Notes: generated from the sequence alone by a model not told the origin. DNA of 64,000 bases from Streptomyces hokutonensis (GCF_000376565.1 NZ_BARG01000047.1:1-64000); one strand, 5' to 3'. Counted from the first letter of the stretch, positions 43,210-50,834 are shown. Numbers and translations are program-made.

Positions 43210-43237
43210 CCGCAAGGATCACGCATCCTATTATTTT

Positions 43238-44164
43238 ATGAAGGAATCCACCGGGTCTCCCCCCTCCGATACGGCGGCGGTACCGGCGCTGAGCTGGGAC
43301 CGCTCCGTACCGCGCGATCTCGTCCACCGGAAGTCGATCGCGGAGGTCCTCCTCACCGACGGACACGCCCTCGGCGAGGGACGGTATCTGCTCGCCGCGC
43401 AGTGGTCACGCTCCCACACCACGTTCCGCCCCGGATCCGGCGACCGGCACGACCCGCTCCTGATCGCCGAAACCCTCCGACAGGGCTGCTTGTACCTCTG
43501 CCGGCGCTTCCTCGGCGTCCCCGCGACGAGCAGGTCCGTCATCAAGACCATCGGCTTCCGGCTCGACCCCGCCACGGAACCCGTGGTCGGCTACGGCGCG
43601 ACCGACGTGACCTGCCGAGCCAGGGTCTACGACGTCCGCCGCGTCGAAGGCCTCCCTCATCCCGTCGCACTCAGCCTCCGGCTCGAACTGGCCGCGGGCG
43701 ACGCCGAGTTCGGCAGCGCCGAGGGCCGGGCCCGCATTCTCACGGAGGACGAGTACACGGGGTTGCGAGGTGCCCGCGCCGGTGCGTTTCCGGCACCGGG
43801 CGAGGACATCCGGCGACTCCCGCCCGCCGATGTCTCGGCCACCGCCCCCGGTGGCGTGATGATCGCCCGGGACGGAACCGGTCCCCTCCGGGTGGCACCG
43901 GCCGACCTCCACCATCCCTTGTTCTTCGACCACCCCAGCGACCACATCCCCGGCATGGTCCTCCTGGAAGCCGCCCGCCAGGCCGCATGCCTCACCGGCG
44001 GCGACACCTCCGCCCGGCTGACCGGCTGCCGTATGACGGCCTCCCGGTTCACGGACTGGGACCCGCCCGCGTACGTCGCGTGCGAGCCGGTGGGGGAGGG
44101 GTGGGAGTTCCGGGTCACCCAGGGCGGGGCGGTGACGGCGGCGGGGAGTCTGTGGTGGGCCTGA
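43238..44164 (+). CDS. AfsA/ScbA-family gamma-butyrolactone biosynthesis protein
   Basis: A 308-residue protein with two AfsA hot-dog repeats. The first begins VPRDLVHRKSIAEVLLTDG and includes HDPLLIAETLRQGCLYLCRR; the second includes LHHPLFFDHPSDHIPGMVLLEAARQAACL. AfsA homologues join a beta-ketoacyl-ACP to dihydroxyacetone phosphate to begin butyrolactone (A-factor-like) synthesis. It is divergent from the ScbR-like receptor. ATG 43238 has no Shine-Dalgarno; it follows an unusually AT-rich stretch (CCTATTATTTTATG), so a leaderless or weakly translated mRNA is possible. No reductase gene for later steps is adjacent. Confidence 0.85.
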   Translation: MKESTGSPPSDTAAVPALSWDRSVPRDLVHRKSIAEVLLTDGHALGEGRYLLAAQWSRSHTTFRPGSGDRHDPLLIAETLRQGCLYLCRRFLGVPATSRSVIKTIGFRLDPATEPVVGYGATDVTCRARVYDVRRVEGLPHPVALSLRLELAAGDAEFGSAEGRARILTEDEYTGLRGARAGAFPAPGEDIRRLPPADVSATAPGGVMIARDGTGPLRVAPADLHHPLFFDHPSDHIPGMVLLEAARQAACLTGGDTSARLTGCRMTASRFTDWDPPAYVACEPVGEGWEFRVTQGGAVTAAGSLWWA

Positions 44165-44256
44165 GACGTACGTGTCCGACCTCGCCCTGGCGTTCCCCGA
44201 CGACGGCGGCGGCGTCCGCTGAGGGGAGTGCCCGCGCACGGGCCTATTGTCGACCC

Positions 44257-44703
44257 ATGAGAGTGGATCATCACGGTGTCGACTGCGTCTTCTGCCGTAT
44301 CGCCGACGGCACCGAACCGGCCCGCGTCGTCGCCGAGACCGCGGAGACGCTGACGTTCCTGCCCGTGCGACCGGTGCACCCCGGGCATGTGCTGGTCGTG
44401 CCCCGGCGCCATGTCGCGGACATCTGGGACCTCGACGAGGAGACGGCGGCGGCCGTCGGCACGGCGGTCCTCCGGGCGGCCCACGCGGTACGGGCCGCCC
44501 ACCGCCCCGAGGGGCTGAACGTCATCCAGTCGTCCGGCGCGGTCGCCACCCAGTCGGTGTTCCATCTGCACGTCCACGTGGTGCCGCGCTACCAGGGCGA
44601 CCGGATGCCGTATCTGTGGCCCGCGAAGGCCGAGGGGGATCCGGAGCTGCTCGACGAGTCCGCGCGGCGACTGCGCAGTGCGCTGACCGCACGGCGGCAC
44701 TGA
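44257..44703 (+). CDS. HIT-family nucleotide-binding protein
   Basis: A 148-residue histidine-triad protein: CVFCRIADGTEPARVV at the N-terminus (with the CxxC-like Cys pair of zinc-binding HIT members), HPGHVLVVPRRHV, and the catalytic triad HLHVHVVPR near ~105-113. It should hydrolyse nucleoside phosphoramidates or dinucleoside polyphosphates. The start at ATG 44257 matches the family; the long upstream open frame is a shadow across afsA. Confidence 0.88.
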   Translation: MRVDHHGVDCVFCRIADGTEPARVVAETAETLTFLPVRPVHPGHVLVVPRRHVADIWDLDEETAAAVGTAVLRAAHAVRAAHRPEGLNVIQSSGAVATQSVFHLHVHVVPRYQGDRMPYLWPAKAEGDPELLDESARRLRSALTARRH

Positions 44704-44722
44704 GGCGGCACCGGCCCGGCAT

Positions 44723-45145
44723 TCACAGCACGAAGACCAGGGCGAAGACCAGGCCCAGGGCCAGGCCCCCGTAGAAGAAGGCGAGGGTGGGAGAGACGGC
44801 GGCCTTCAGTACGCCCGCGCTCTCCTGACCGGGCGCCAGGTTCATGGCGAAGGGCTCTATCGGATTCTCCGGGCGGCGCACCCGGTCGTACAGGCGCCGG
44901 AACAGCCGCTCCTGGTACAGGAAGTAGGCGTCGAGGAGCCAGAAGGCCAGGACGGGGACGAAACTCACCACCGCGACCGAGCTCTTGCCGTTCCCGGCGG
45001 CGTAGGCGAGCAGTGCGCCGGTGACCGTCAGCGACCAGCCCTTGATCAGGAACGAGTTGTTCCCCATCCGGGCCACGATCGTCTGGATCAGCTCCAGATG
45101 CCGGATCCGGTTGTCGTCCAGCCGTAAGCGATTCTCCGCCGACAT
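44723..45145 (-). CDS. Small membrane protein of unknown function
   Basis: A 140-residue protein starting at ATG 45145 after a G-rich ribosome site. An amphipathic N-terminal helix (RHLELIQTIVARMGNNSFLI) precedes helices at ~37-52 (GWSLTVTGALLAYAAG) and ~58-80 (VAVVSFVPVLAFWLLDAYFL), a charged region (YQERLFRRLYDRVRR), and a final helix (LAFFYGGLALGLVFALVFVL). The signature HLExIQxxIxRMxxNSFxxKGW occurs in similar small membrane proteins from diverse bacteria that I recall but cannot assign. Not co-directional with its neighbours' functions. Confidence 0.65.
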   Translation of the reverse strand: MSAENRLRLDDNRIRHLELIQTIVARMGNNSFLIKGWSLTVTGALLAYAAGNGKSSVAVVSFVPVLAFWLLDAYFLYQERLFRRLYDRVRRPENPIEPFAMNLAPGQESAGVLKAAVSPTLAFFYGGLALGLVFALVFVL

Positions 45146-45228
45146 TTGCCCCCCCCACAGTGTCAACTCGTCTGTAAAGGAGCTTACTCATCCGCACTGA
45201 CATCGCGTCAGGTCGCGCGGTCGATTCA

Positions 45229-46170
45229 TCACTGGGGGTCGCAGGCGGCGGGTTCGTGCGCGGGGGCGGAGGTGGGGGCGGGACGCTCGGTGGGTGCGAG
45301 GCGGGGTGATGTCCGGTCGGTGTTGCGGCGGTCGGCGCGGGTGGGCCGGCCCAGGACGACTCCGGCCAGGACCAGTGCCAGTCCGCACAGTTGACGGATC
45401 GTCAGTGTCTCTCCGGCGACCGCCGTGCCGAGCAGTACGCCGGTGACGGGGTTGAGCAGTCCGATCAGGCCCACCGTTCCGGACGGCAGGTGCCGTAGCC
45501 CGGTGAACCAGGCGGCGAAGGCGAGCGCGGTGGCGACGAGGGTGACGTAGCCGAACGCGAGGAGTGCCGACGCGGAGAGCGCGGGCGGCGGGCCCTCCAC
45601 GGCCGCGGCGACCGGCAGCAGGAACAGCCCTCCGGCGGTGAGCTGCCAGGCGGTCGAGGCGAGTACGTCGGTACCGGTGCTGTTCCACCGTTTGGTCAGG
45701 ATGTGACCGAAGGCCGACACGAGCATCGCCGCGGCCGAGGCGAGGATCCCCGGCACGCTCACTCCGTCCGCCCCCGTGAGCAGCATCAGGCAGACCCCGC
45801 CGAGGCCGATCGCGGCGCCGGCCAGATGCGGAAGGCCCGGCCGCTCGGACATCAGGGCCCAGGCGATGAGCATCATCGCCAGCGGGGACACCGCCATGAC
45901 GGTCGCGGCGATGCTCGTCGGGAGCAGCTGGGAGGCGGCGTAGACGAGGACGAAGAACACGCTCACGTTGATCAGTCCCAGCACGGCGGACCGCCACCAC
46001 CACGCGCCGCGCGGTCGTCGCCGGCACAGGGCGAGCAGGACGAGGCCGGCGGGCAGGGCGCGCAGGGCCGCGCCGTAGAGCGGGCTGTCGGGCGGCAGGA
46101 ACTGGTGGGTGACGTAGTAGTTGGTGCCCCAGGCCACCGGTGCGACGGCGGTGAGTGCCACCCACCGCAT
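45229..46170 (-). CDS. DMT-family (EamA/RhaT-type) transporter
   Basis: A 313-residue membrane protein with two EamA repeats and about ten helices: WVALTAVAPVAWGTNYYVTH at the start, then VFFVLVYAASQLLPTSIAATVMAVSPLAMMLIAW, and in the second half LVATALAFAAWFTGLRHLPSGTVGLIGLLNPVTGVLLG. Members export metabolites or drugs. I chose ATG 46170, with GGAAG as ribosome site inside the operator, over ATG 46182, which lies within the palindrome and has none. A Pro/Arg-rich cytosolic tail follows the last helix. Divergent from, and presumably controlled by, the MarR gene. Confidence 0.87.
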   Translation of the reverse strand: MRWVALTAVAPVAWGTNYYVTHQFLPPDSPLYGAALRALPAGLVLLALCRRRPRGAWWWRSAVLGLINVSVFFVLVYAASQLLPTSIAATVMAVSPLAMMLIAWALMSERPGLPHLAGAAIGLGGVCLMLLTGADGVSVPGILASAAAMLVSAFGHILTKRWNSTGTDVLASTAWQLTAGGLFLLPVAAAVEGPPPALSASALLAFGYVTLVATALAFAAWFTGLRHLPSGTVGLIGLLNPVTGVLLGTAVAGETLTIRQLCGLALVLAGVVLGRPTRADRRNTDRTSPRLAPTERPAPTSAPAHEPAACDPQ

Positions 46171-46194
46171 ATTAGCTTCCATGGAAGCTAATAT
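46169..46194. promoter_or_regulatory. MarR operator 1: perfect 26-bp palindrome
   Basis: All 26 bp pair perfectly; the core is TTAGCTTCCATGGAAGCTAA. The left end overlaps the first bases of the DMT transporter gene, and its GGAAG serves as that gene's likely ribosome site. Confidence 0.85.
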
Positions 46195-46212
46195 AGCTTC
46201 CCGGGAAGCTAT
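46193..46212. promoter_or_regulatory. MarR operator 2: perfect 20-bp palindrome
   Basis: ATAGCTTCCCGGGAAGCTAT, perfectly self-complementary and sharing the AGCTTCC/GGAAGCT arms of operator 1. Its centre is 21 bp away (two helical turns), so two dimers would bind the same DNA face. It ends 1 bp before the MarR start and holds its ribosome site (GGGAAG). Confidence 0.85.
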
Positions 46213-46213
46213 C

Positions 46214-46747
46214 ATGGTGCGCATGGACGACCCGCAACCGCCGGACCGCGTAGCCCGCATCCAGGCCGACTGGCGCCGCGAGCGGCCCGACCTCGACGTC
46301 TCCCCGCAGGGCGTGATCGGCCGGCTGCACCGCCTGGCCGGCCACCTGACCGAGGAACTGAGCCTCGTCTACGGCCGCTACGGACTCAGTGAGGGAGAGT
46401 TCGACGTCCTCTGTGCCCTGCGCCGCGCCGGCGAGCCCTACGAACGGGCACCCGGCGAACTGGCCGCCCACACCATGGTCACCACCGGCGCGATGACGAA
46501 ACGCGTCGACCGCCTGGAGCGCGCGGGCCTCGTCACCCGCCGCCGTTCCACCGACGACCAGCGCGGCCGGATCGTCGCGCTCACCCACCCCGGACGCGAA
46601 CTGATCGACCGGGCGTTCACCGACCACATGCGCAACGAACACCGGCTGCTGGGCCTGCTGACGCCGGGCGAGGCGGAGGAGCTGGAGGGGCTGCTCACTG
46701 AGTGGCTCGCGCGGGTGGAGGGCCCGCGGCCGGGGGAGGGCGGGTGA
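46214..46747 (+). CDS. MarR-family transcriptional regulator
   Basis: A 177-residue winged-helix repressor. The central wHTH (~55-125) includes LSEGEFDVLCALRRAGEPYE, TTGAMTKRVDRLERAGLV and the wing TRRRSTDDQRGRIVALT with the conserved D-x-R-x3-V. Start at ATG 46214 (ATG 46223 is an alternative), 5 nt after GGGAAG. It should bind the two adjoining palindromes and repress itself and the DMT transporter until a ligand, likely the exported compound, releases it. Confidence 0.9.
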   Translation: MVRMDDPQPPDRVARIQADWRRERPDLDVSPQGVIGRLHRLAGHLTEELSLVYGRYGLSEGEFDVLCALRRAGEPYERAPGELAAHTMVTTGAMTKRVDRLERAGLVTRRRSTDDQRGRIVALTHPGRELIDRAFTDHMRNEHRLLGLLTPGEAEELEGLLTEWLARVEGPRPGEGG

Positions 46748-46817
46748 ACGGGGGGCTTGTCGTCGGTGATCGCCCGTGCCGCTCTGCGACTTACGAGGCC
46801 GGTCGGAGTGAACCGGA

Positions 46818-47162
46818 TCAAACGTCCTCTTCGGGGCCCACGTTGCGAAGGACCGTCTCGTACTCGCCCGTTGCGACGAGCCCGTCGATGACCTCGACCA
46901 TCGACGGCACGCCCGGGTCGCGGACGATCAGGCCGTCCCAGCACCACCAGTAGTCGCCTTCCGGCTCGCCCGCCTCCCGCCGCCTGTCCATGACGCGGCG
47001 CACCTCGTCGACCGTGACCACGGTTCCCGACCAGCGCTCGCCGTCGTCACGGACGACCCACATGTCCACGTCGCAGACCTCGTCGAGATCCTCGCCCGCA
47101 CCGGGCGCGAAGCAGATCTCGTACCCGGTGCGCCGGACTCGGTAGAAGGGGCCGTCCCACAT
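46818..47162 (-). CDS. Hypothetical acidic protein
   Basis: A 114-residue soluble, acidic protein (MWDGPFYRVRRTGYEICFAP; VCDVDMWVVRDDGERWSGTV; GDYWWCWDGLIVRDPG). It starts at ATG 47162 after GGACGGAG. I recall similar small Streptomyces proteins of unknown function, sometimes in clusters of immunity-like genes. The preceding broken gene on the same strand ends across its start. Confidence 0.55.
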   Translation of the reverse strand: MWDGPFYRVRRTGYEICFAPGAGEDLDEVCDVDMWVVRDDGERWSGTVVTVDEVRRVMDRRREAGEPEGDYWWCWDGLIVRDPGVPSMVEVIDGLVATGEYETVLRNVGPEEDV

Positions 47163-47542
47163 GCTTGCTCCGTCCTTGTGTCATCCAGCAGTACAGGCGG
47201 TGGTCCTGCCCGCGGAGCCCGTGGGCAGGTCGGGCCAGATCGCTCAGCACCCGGGTCGTGATCTCCCGGTCGAGCGCTTCGCCGGACACCGACCGCTCCT
47301 GGACCCACAGCCGACCGACTTCGACGAGCCGGGGTCGGCCGGCAGCGGCAAGTGCGTCCTGAAGGGCGTAGGAGGCGGCGAGGACCGTCGGGCCCTCGCC
47401 GTCGCCGGGATCCGCGACGACTTCGGGCTCAATGGCAGCCACGAGCGCATCGAAGCTCCGACCGGTGAAGATGCTCTCCCGTTCGAGCAGCGCCTCTTCG
47501 GCGTCGAAGGTGTGCCGCGAAGAACTTGATGATGGTGCTCAC
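47163..47542 (-). pseudogene. Frameshifted and internally deleted hypothetical gene
   Basis: Protein-like sequence runs on the minus strand in two frames. From GTG 47542 it reads STIIKFFAAH; then, one frame over near 47511, TFDAEEALLERESIFTGRSF, and on through DALVAAIEPEVVADPGDGEG and DALAAAGRPRLVEVGRLWVQE to RLYCWMTQ. Neither frame alone has both a start and the body. From memory, related Streptomyces proteins have about 25-30 more residues between the two parts, so a deletion plus frameshift is inferred. The plus-strand frame here (47161-47529) is less protein-like. Confidence 0.5.
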
Positions 47543-47622
47543 CGGGCATGGTGCCTGCTTGAGGGAACATGGGGCACCTGCTTTTGGCGCGCAAAGGCTC
47601 GGCGAAGGAGTAAGGAGCGACG

Positions 47623-48177
47623 GTGCTGGAACTGCTGGGCTTCTACGACGAGTTGGACAACCGCTCCGGGCAACCGAACGGTTCGATACGCGACGCCGTC
47701 CGGCCGGTCGGTGAAGCGGATGAAGCGGAACTGGTGGCCTACCTGGACGGCGGCCACGTCCTCGTCGACGTCATGGAAGGCGGCCACGACGTCATCACCG
47801 GGAGCCCTCACCGGCACTCTGCGGGATGTTCGTCCCTGATGACGGACGGCAGTTGGTTGTGGCGCCAGGACTTCTCGCACTACGTGGAGACCCACCACGT
47901 CTCGCTGCCGGACGCGTTCCTCGCACACGTCCGCGGCCTGCGCCATCGGATGCCTGCCGTCGTCGTCGCGCAGTTCGCTCCCCACTACGACGAGACGATG
48001 CCGCTGGTCGGCTGGTCGTCGGCCGTCCCGTGGCGGTCGACGGCGACCATGCTCGTACCTGAACCACGTGCGGTGATCAGCAAGGCCGAGTTCGACGCGG
48101 CGGCGGCCCGGGACCGGGACCGGCCATCGGGTGGCTGGAGCAGAGCGCGCAAGCCTCGCAAGCCGCCGAGGACATGA
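47623..48177 (+). CDS. Hypothetical protein
   Basis: A 184-residue soluble protein from GTG 47623, preceded by AAGGAGTAAGGAG. Recognisable stretches include LLGFYDELDNRSGQPNGSIR, LVAYLDGGHVLVDVMEGGHD, DGSWLWRQDFSHYVETHHV and YDETMPLVGWSSAVPWRSTA. Several conserved Trp/His residues suggest a defined fold, but no domain is recognised. I recall similar proteins of unknown role in Streptomyces, possibly immunity proteins. The C-terminus is basic and low-complexity. Confidence 0.58.
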   Translation: MLELLGFYDELDNRSGQPNGSIRDAVRPVGEADEAELVAYLDGGHVLVDVMEGGHDVITGSPHRHSAGCSSLMTDGSWLWRQDFSHYVETHHVSLPDAFLAHVRGLRHRMPAVVVAQFAPHYDETMPLVGWSSAVPWRSTATMLVPEPRAVISKAEFDAAAARDRDRPSGGWSRARKPRKPPRT

Positions 48178-48309
48178 CCGAGTCCGTAGGCGCCGTCGGG
48201 ATCCGCCTCGGTGTTCCTCGGCACGCCCGGCGCGCATGCGGTCGCCGGTGCAGCGACCTGATGGGTTCATTCAGCGATGAGTTCCGACGCGAAGAGAGGT
48301 CTTCTTGGC

Positions 48310-48852
48310 ATGCGAACTCGTGACTTCGTCGTCCAGAAGATCGTCAGGCCCGAACGCACCGTATCGGGACCGTGGTTGGAGGTGATCGCCTCGAATCTCG
48401 ACTACCACCGGGCGACCTTCCTGTGGAAGTGCGAGGGTCTTTCGGACGCACAACTGCGGCTACGCCCCCTGGAGTCCTCGGCGTTGACCCTGCTGGGGCT
48501 CATGCGCCATCTGCAGGGGGTCGAACGCGCCTGGTTCCAGCGGACGTTGGCCGGTGCGACGCCCAGCTTCTTCCCCTACCGGACCTATGTCACCGCTGAC
48601 GGCGACGAGTGGTACGACGAGTCGGACGCCACGCCGGCCAAGGCTGTCTACGAGGACTACCTGAAGGCGTGCGAGGAGTCGCGGCAGGTGTTCGCGACGG
48701 TGACCGCCGACCTCGCGCGCATCGCGCCGAACCCGGAGTTCGGTGACACGGACGTGCGGTTCGTCCTTGAGCACGTGATCGAGGAGTACGCCCGCCATGT
48801 CGGCCACGCGGATCTCCTCCGCGAGGCCATCGACGGTGCCACGGGGGAGTGA
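48310..48852 (+). CDS. DinB-family protein (DUF664-like)
   Basis: A ~180-residue four-helix-bundle DinB/YfiT-type protein: LDYHRATFLWKCEGLSDAQL, LLGLMRHLQGVERAWFQRTL, and VRFVLEHVIEEYARHVGHADLLRE. The metal-binding His triad fits H in LMRHLQ and the two in YARHVGH. This superfamily includes thiol-dependent transferases that use mycothiol or bacillithiol. ATG 48310 (AGAGAGGT upstream) is used; ATG 48277 is an in-frame alternative without a ribosome site. Confidence 0.8.
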   Translation: MRTRDFVVQKIVRPERTVSGPWLEVIASNLDYHRATFLWKCEGLSDAQLRLRPLESSALTLLGLMRHLQGVERAWFQRTLAGATPSFFPYRTYVTADGDEWYDESDATPAKAVYEDYLKACEESRQVFATVTADLARIAPNPEFGDTDVRFVLEHVIEEYARHVGHADLLREAIDGATGE

Positions 48853-48948
48853 CCGACCGCTCGTCCCGCGAAGCCGCCGGGGCGTATCCTGCCCGATTTC
48901 GGGCAGGAAAGTGGATGTTCGGCAACTCGGTGTCTATGGTCGTCGTTC

Positions 48949-49605
48949 GTGATCGCCATCGACGCCTTGTGGACCTTCTCCCTGATGGTGGGACTGCTCA
49001 CCCTCACCCCCGGACTCGACACCGCGCTCATCCTGCGCACCGCCGGACTCGGCCACCGCCGTCGCGCCTGGGGCGTGGTCCTCGGCATCCAGTGCGGCAC
49101 GCTGATCTGGGGCGTGCTCACCTCGCTCGGTGTGACCGCGCTCCTGACCGCCTCACACCTCGCCTACGAGGTACTCCGCTGGGCCGGAGCCGCGTACCTC
49201 ATGTGGATGGGAGGCCGGATGCTGTGGGCCTCCTGGCGCCGTTCGGCGGACGAGCACCCGAAGACGGACAGGGCTGAAGCAGACAGCGGGCCGCGCGCCG
49301 ACGACGACACGGTGTTCGGTGGCTGGCGTCAGGGGAGCGCCACCAACCTCCTCAATCCGAAGATGGGCGCCTTCTACGTCGCGGTCCTCCCGCAGTTCAT
49401 CCCGGTCGGCGCCCCCCACCTCGCAACGGGCCTACTCCTGACCGGCGTTCACATTCTTCTGGCCGTCTGCTGGTCCTGCGCGCTGATCGCCTTCGCGCGT
49501 GTGCTCCGTGGCCGCCTGCAACGGCCTTCCGTACGCCGCGGTCTCGACCGCGTCACGGGCGCGGCCATCGCCGCCTTCGGTCTCCGCCTCGCGCTCGGCG
49601 ACTGA
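48949..49605 (+). CDS. LysE/RhtB-family exporter
   Basis: A 218-residue membrane protein starting at GTG 48949, with about six helices and LysE-family signatures: LLTLTPGLDTALILRTAGLG, a YLMWMGGRMLW helix end, and ATNLLNPKMGAFYVAVLPQF. No clear ribosome site is visible. It is less similar to the other two LysE proteins in the window than they are to each other. Confidence 0.82.
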   Translation: MIAIDALWTFSLMVGLLTLTPGLDTALILRTAGLGHRRRAWGVVLGIQCGTLIWGVLTSLGVTALLTASHLAYEVLRWAGAAYLMWMGGRMLWASWRRSADEHPKTDRAEADSGPRADDDTVFGGWRQGSATNLLNPKMGAFYVAVLPQFIPVGAPHLATGLLLTGVHILLAVCWSCALIAFARVLRGRLQRPSVRRGLDRVTGAAIAAFGLRLALGD

Positions 49606-49606
49606 A

Positions 49607-49882
49607 CCGAACGGGAGACCCGCTCTGCTCGCCGCCGCCGGGCTGCGGGTCCGTCACCTCAGCCTGGTGTCCGGCGCCCGAAGGATCCGGTTCGACGAGG
49701 TGGACGGCCTCCGCACGGTCGTCCTCGACTGGTCGCCGGAAGCGGACCTGCCGACCATGACCGCCACCCTGCCGGACCTCCGCAGACTCGTCCTGCGCCA
49801 GGTCCCGCCGGGCACGTCCGTCCCGGTACTTCACGGCATCCGCACCACGGTCTGCCCGGCCCTGCGCCTGCCGACCGACTGA
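49607..49882 (+). pseudogene. C-terminal remnant of an unknown protein
   Basis: From just after the LysE stop, one frame reads as plausible protein to a stop at 49882: NGRPALLAAAGLRVRHLSLV, RIRFDEVDGLRTVVLDWS and LPDLRRLVLRQVPPGTSVP. No ATG/GTG start with a ribosome site precedes it, and the text resembles the end of a leucine-rich protein rather than a start. A truncated relic is inferred. From here to 49958 nothing else is seen. Confidence 0.35.
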
Positions 49883-49958
49883 GACGTACGGCTGCGTCAA
49901 GTCGCCTGCACCGCCCGGAGCTTCGACGCGCCGTCCGCCTTATCAGGCCGCCCACCCG

Positions 49959-50834
49959 TCAGCGCCGGTCGATCGGACCGCTGCCCCTGAGCCGGCCCTG
50001 GCAGCGTCTGACCAGGGGGCCTGTCCCGATGACCGGCTCGGTGTGCTCGACGGTGAACGCGTGGACGGCTGTCATGACCGTGTGCTGATCGGCGACCAGC
50101 TCGGCGACCTGCTTGGACGCCAGGATCTCGGCCACGGCGGAGCGGTTTCCGGCTCCGAGGACGACACATCCGTGGTAGCGGCGGAAGGTCGGATTCTCGT
50201 GCGAGACGCCGGGCGTGGGATGCGGAAGCGAGGTCCAGGGCAGGAAGGTGTAGGTACGGAGGTCACGCACGCCGGCCTCGTGGAGCGCGGGGCCGATGCG
50301 GTCGTGAACGTACCTGCGGAACGCGCGGCGGCTCACTCCACGACGTCGGCGCAGCAGAAGGACGGTGCGGTGGCCGACGCCCGCGTCGTGGCCGTCGGTC
50401 CACCAGCGGCCCGCTCGTGGGCCGGTCAGGTTTCCGAGAACCCGGTCGAAGAGGTTCTGCTCGTCGAGGTACACCTCGCGCATGTGGACCGGGATGGTGA
50501 GCGCGGCGACCGTGCTCGCCATCCTGACCTCGGCGATGCCGTCGCAGCGCCAGTTCGGGGGGACGGCGGTGCCCACGGTGGGGGACGAGGGCCAGTAACC
50601 GTGATCGGTGGGGGAGAAGTGATGCTGGAGGTACTCGGTGATGCCGGGCAGCCGCGCGACGATCTGGGCGTGCGGTCCCTTCCAGTACTGGAGGGCGGTT
50701 TCTCGCTTCAGGTCCTCGCGGAGCCAGACCGGGAAGATCCCTGAGGTGGTCGGTACCGGAGCGGTCGTACTCCCGCTGGTCGTGCTGCCCGGGCGGATGG
50801 CAAGGGGTTCGTGGTCGCTCGGCAGGTGGTTCAC
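49959..50834 (-). CDS. EthD-like dimeric alpha/beta-barrel protein
   Basis: A 291-residue protein from GTG 50834. It has two related halves. The first has VWLREDLKRETALQYWKGPH AQIV and PGITEYLQHHF-type text; the second has RRRRGVSRRAFRRYVHDRI and VRDLRTYTFLPWTSLP. Both halves match the EthD pattern of an amphipathic helix, a YW/YVH...H motif and a beta strand, so an internal two-domain barrel is likely. EthD-like proteins accompany oxygenase pathways; some are needed for activity, others act as lyases. Its start overlaps the stop of the 42-residue ORF by 4 bp, and it ends the leftward catabolic operon. Confidence 0.65.
   Translation of the reverse strand: MNHLPSDHEPLAIRPGSTTSGSTTAPVPTTSGIFPVWLREDLKRETALQYWKGPHAQIVARLPGITEYLQHHFSPTDHGYWPSSPTVGTAVPPNWRCDGIAEVRMASTVAALTIPVHMREVYLDEQNLFDRVLGNLTGPRAGRWWTDGHDAGVGHRTVLLLRRRRGVSRRAFRRYVHDRIGPALHEAGVRDLRTYTFLPWTSLPHPTPGVSHENPTFRRYHGCVVLGAGNRSAVAEILASKQVAELVADQHTVMTAVHAFTVEHTEPVIGTGPLVRRCQGRLRGSGPIDRR

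Noticed and set aside
45229..46747. Possible toxin-antitoxin pair
   Set aside because: The proteins are clearly a DMT transporter and a MarR regulator.
47161..47529. Plus-strand 122-residue open frame
   Set aside because: The minus strand carries more convincing protein text; the plus frame has no ribosome site.
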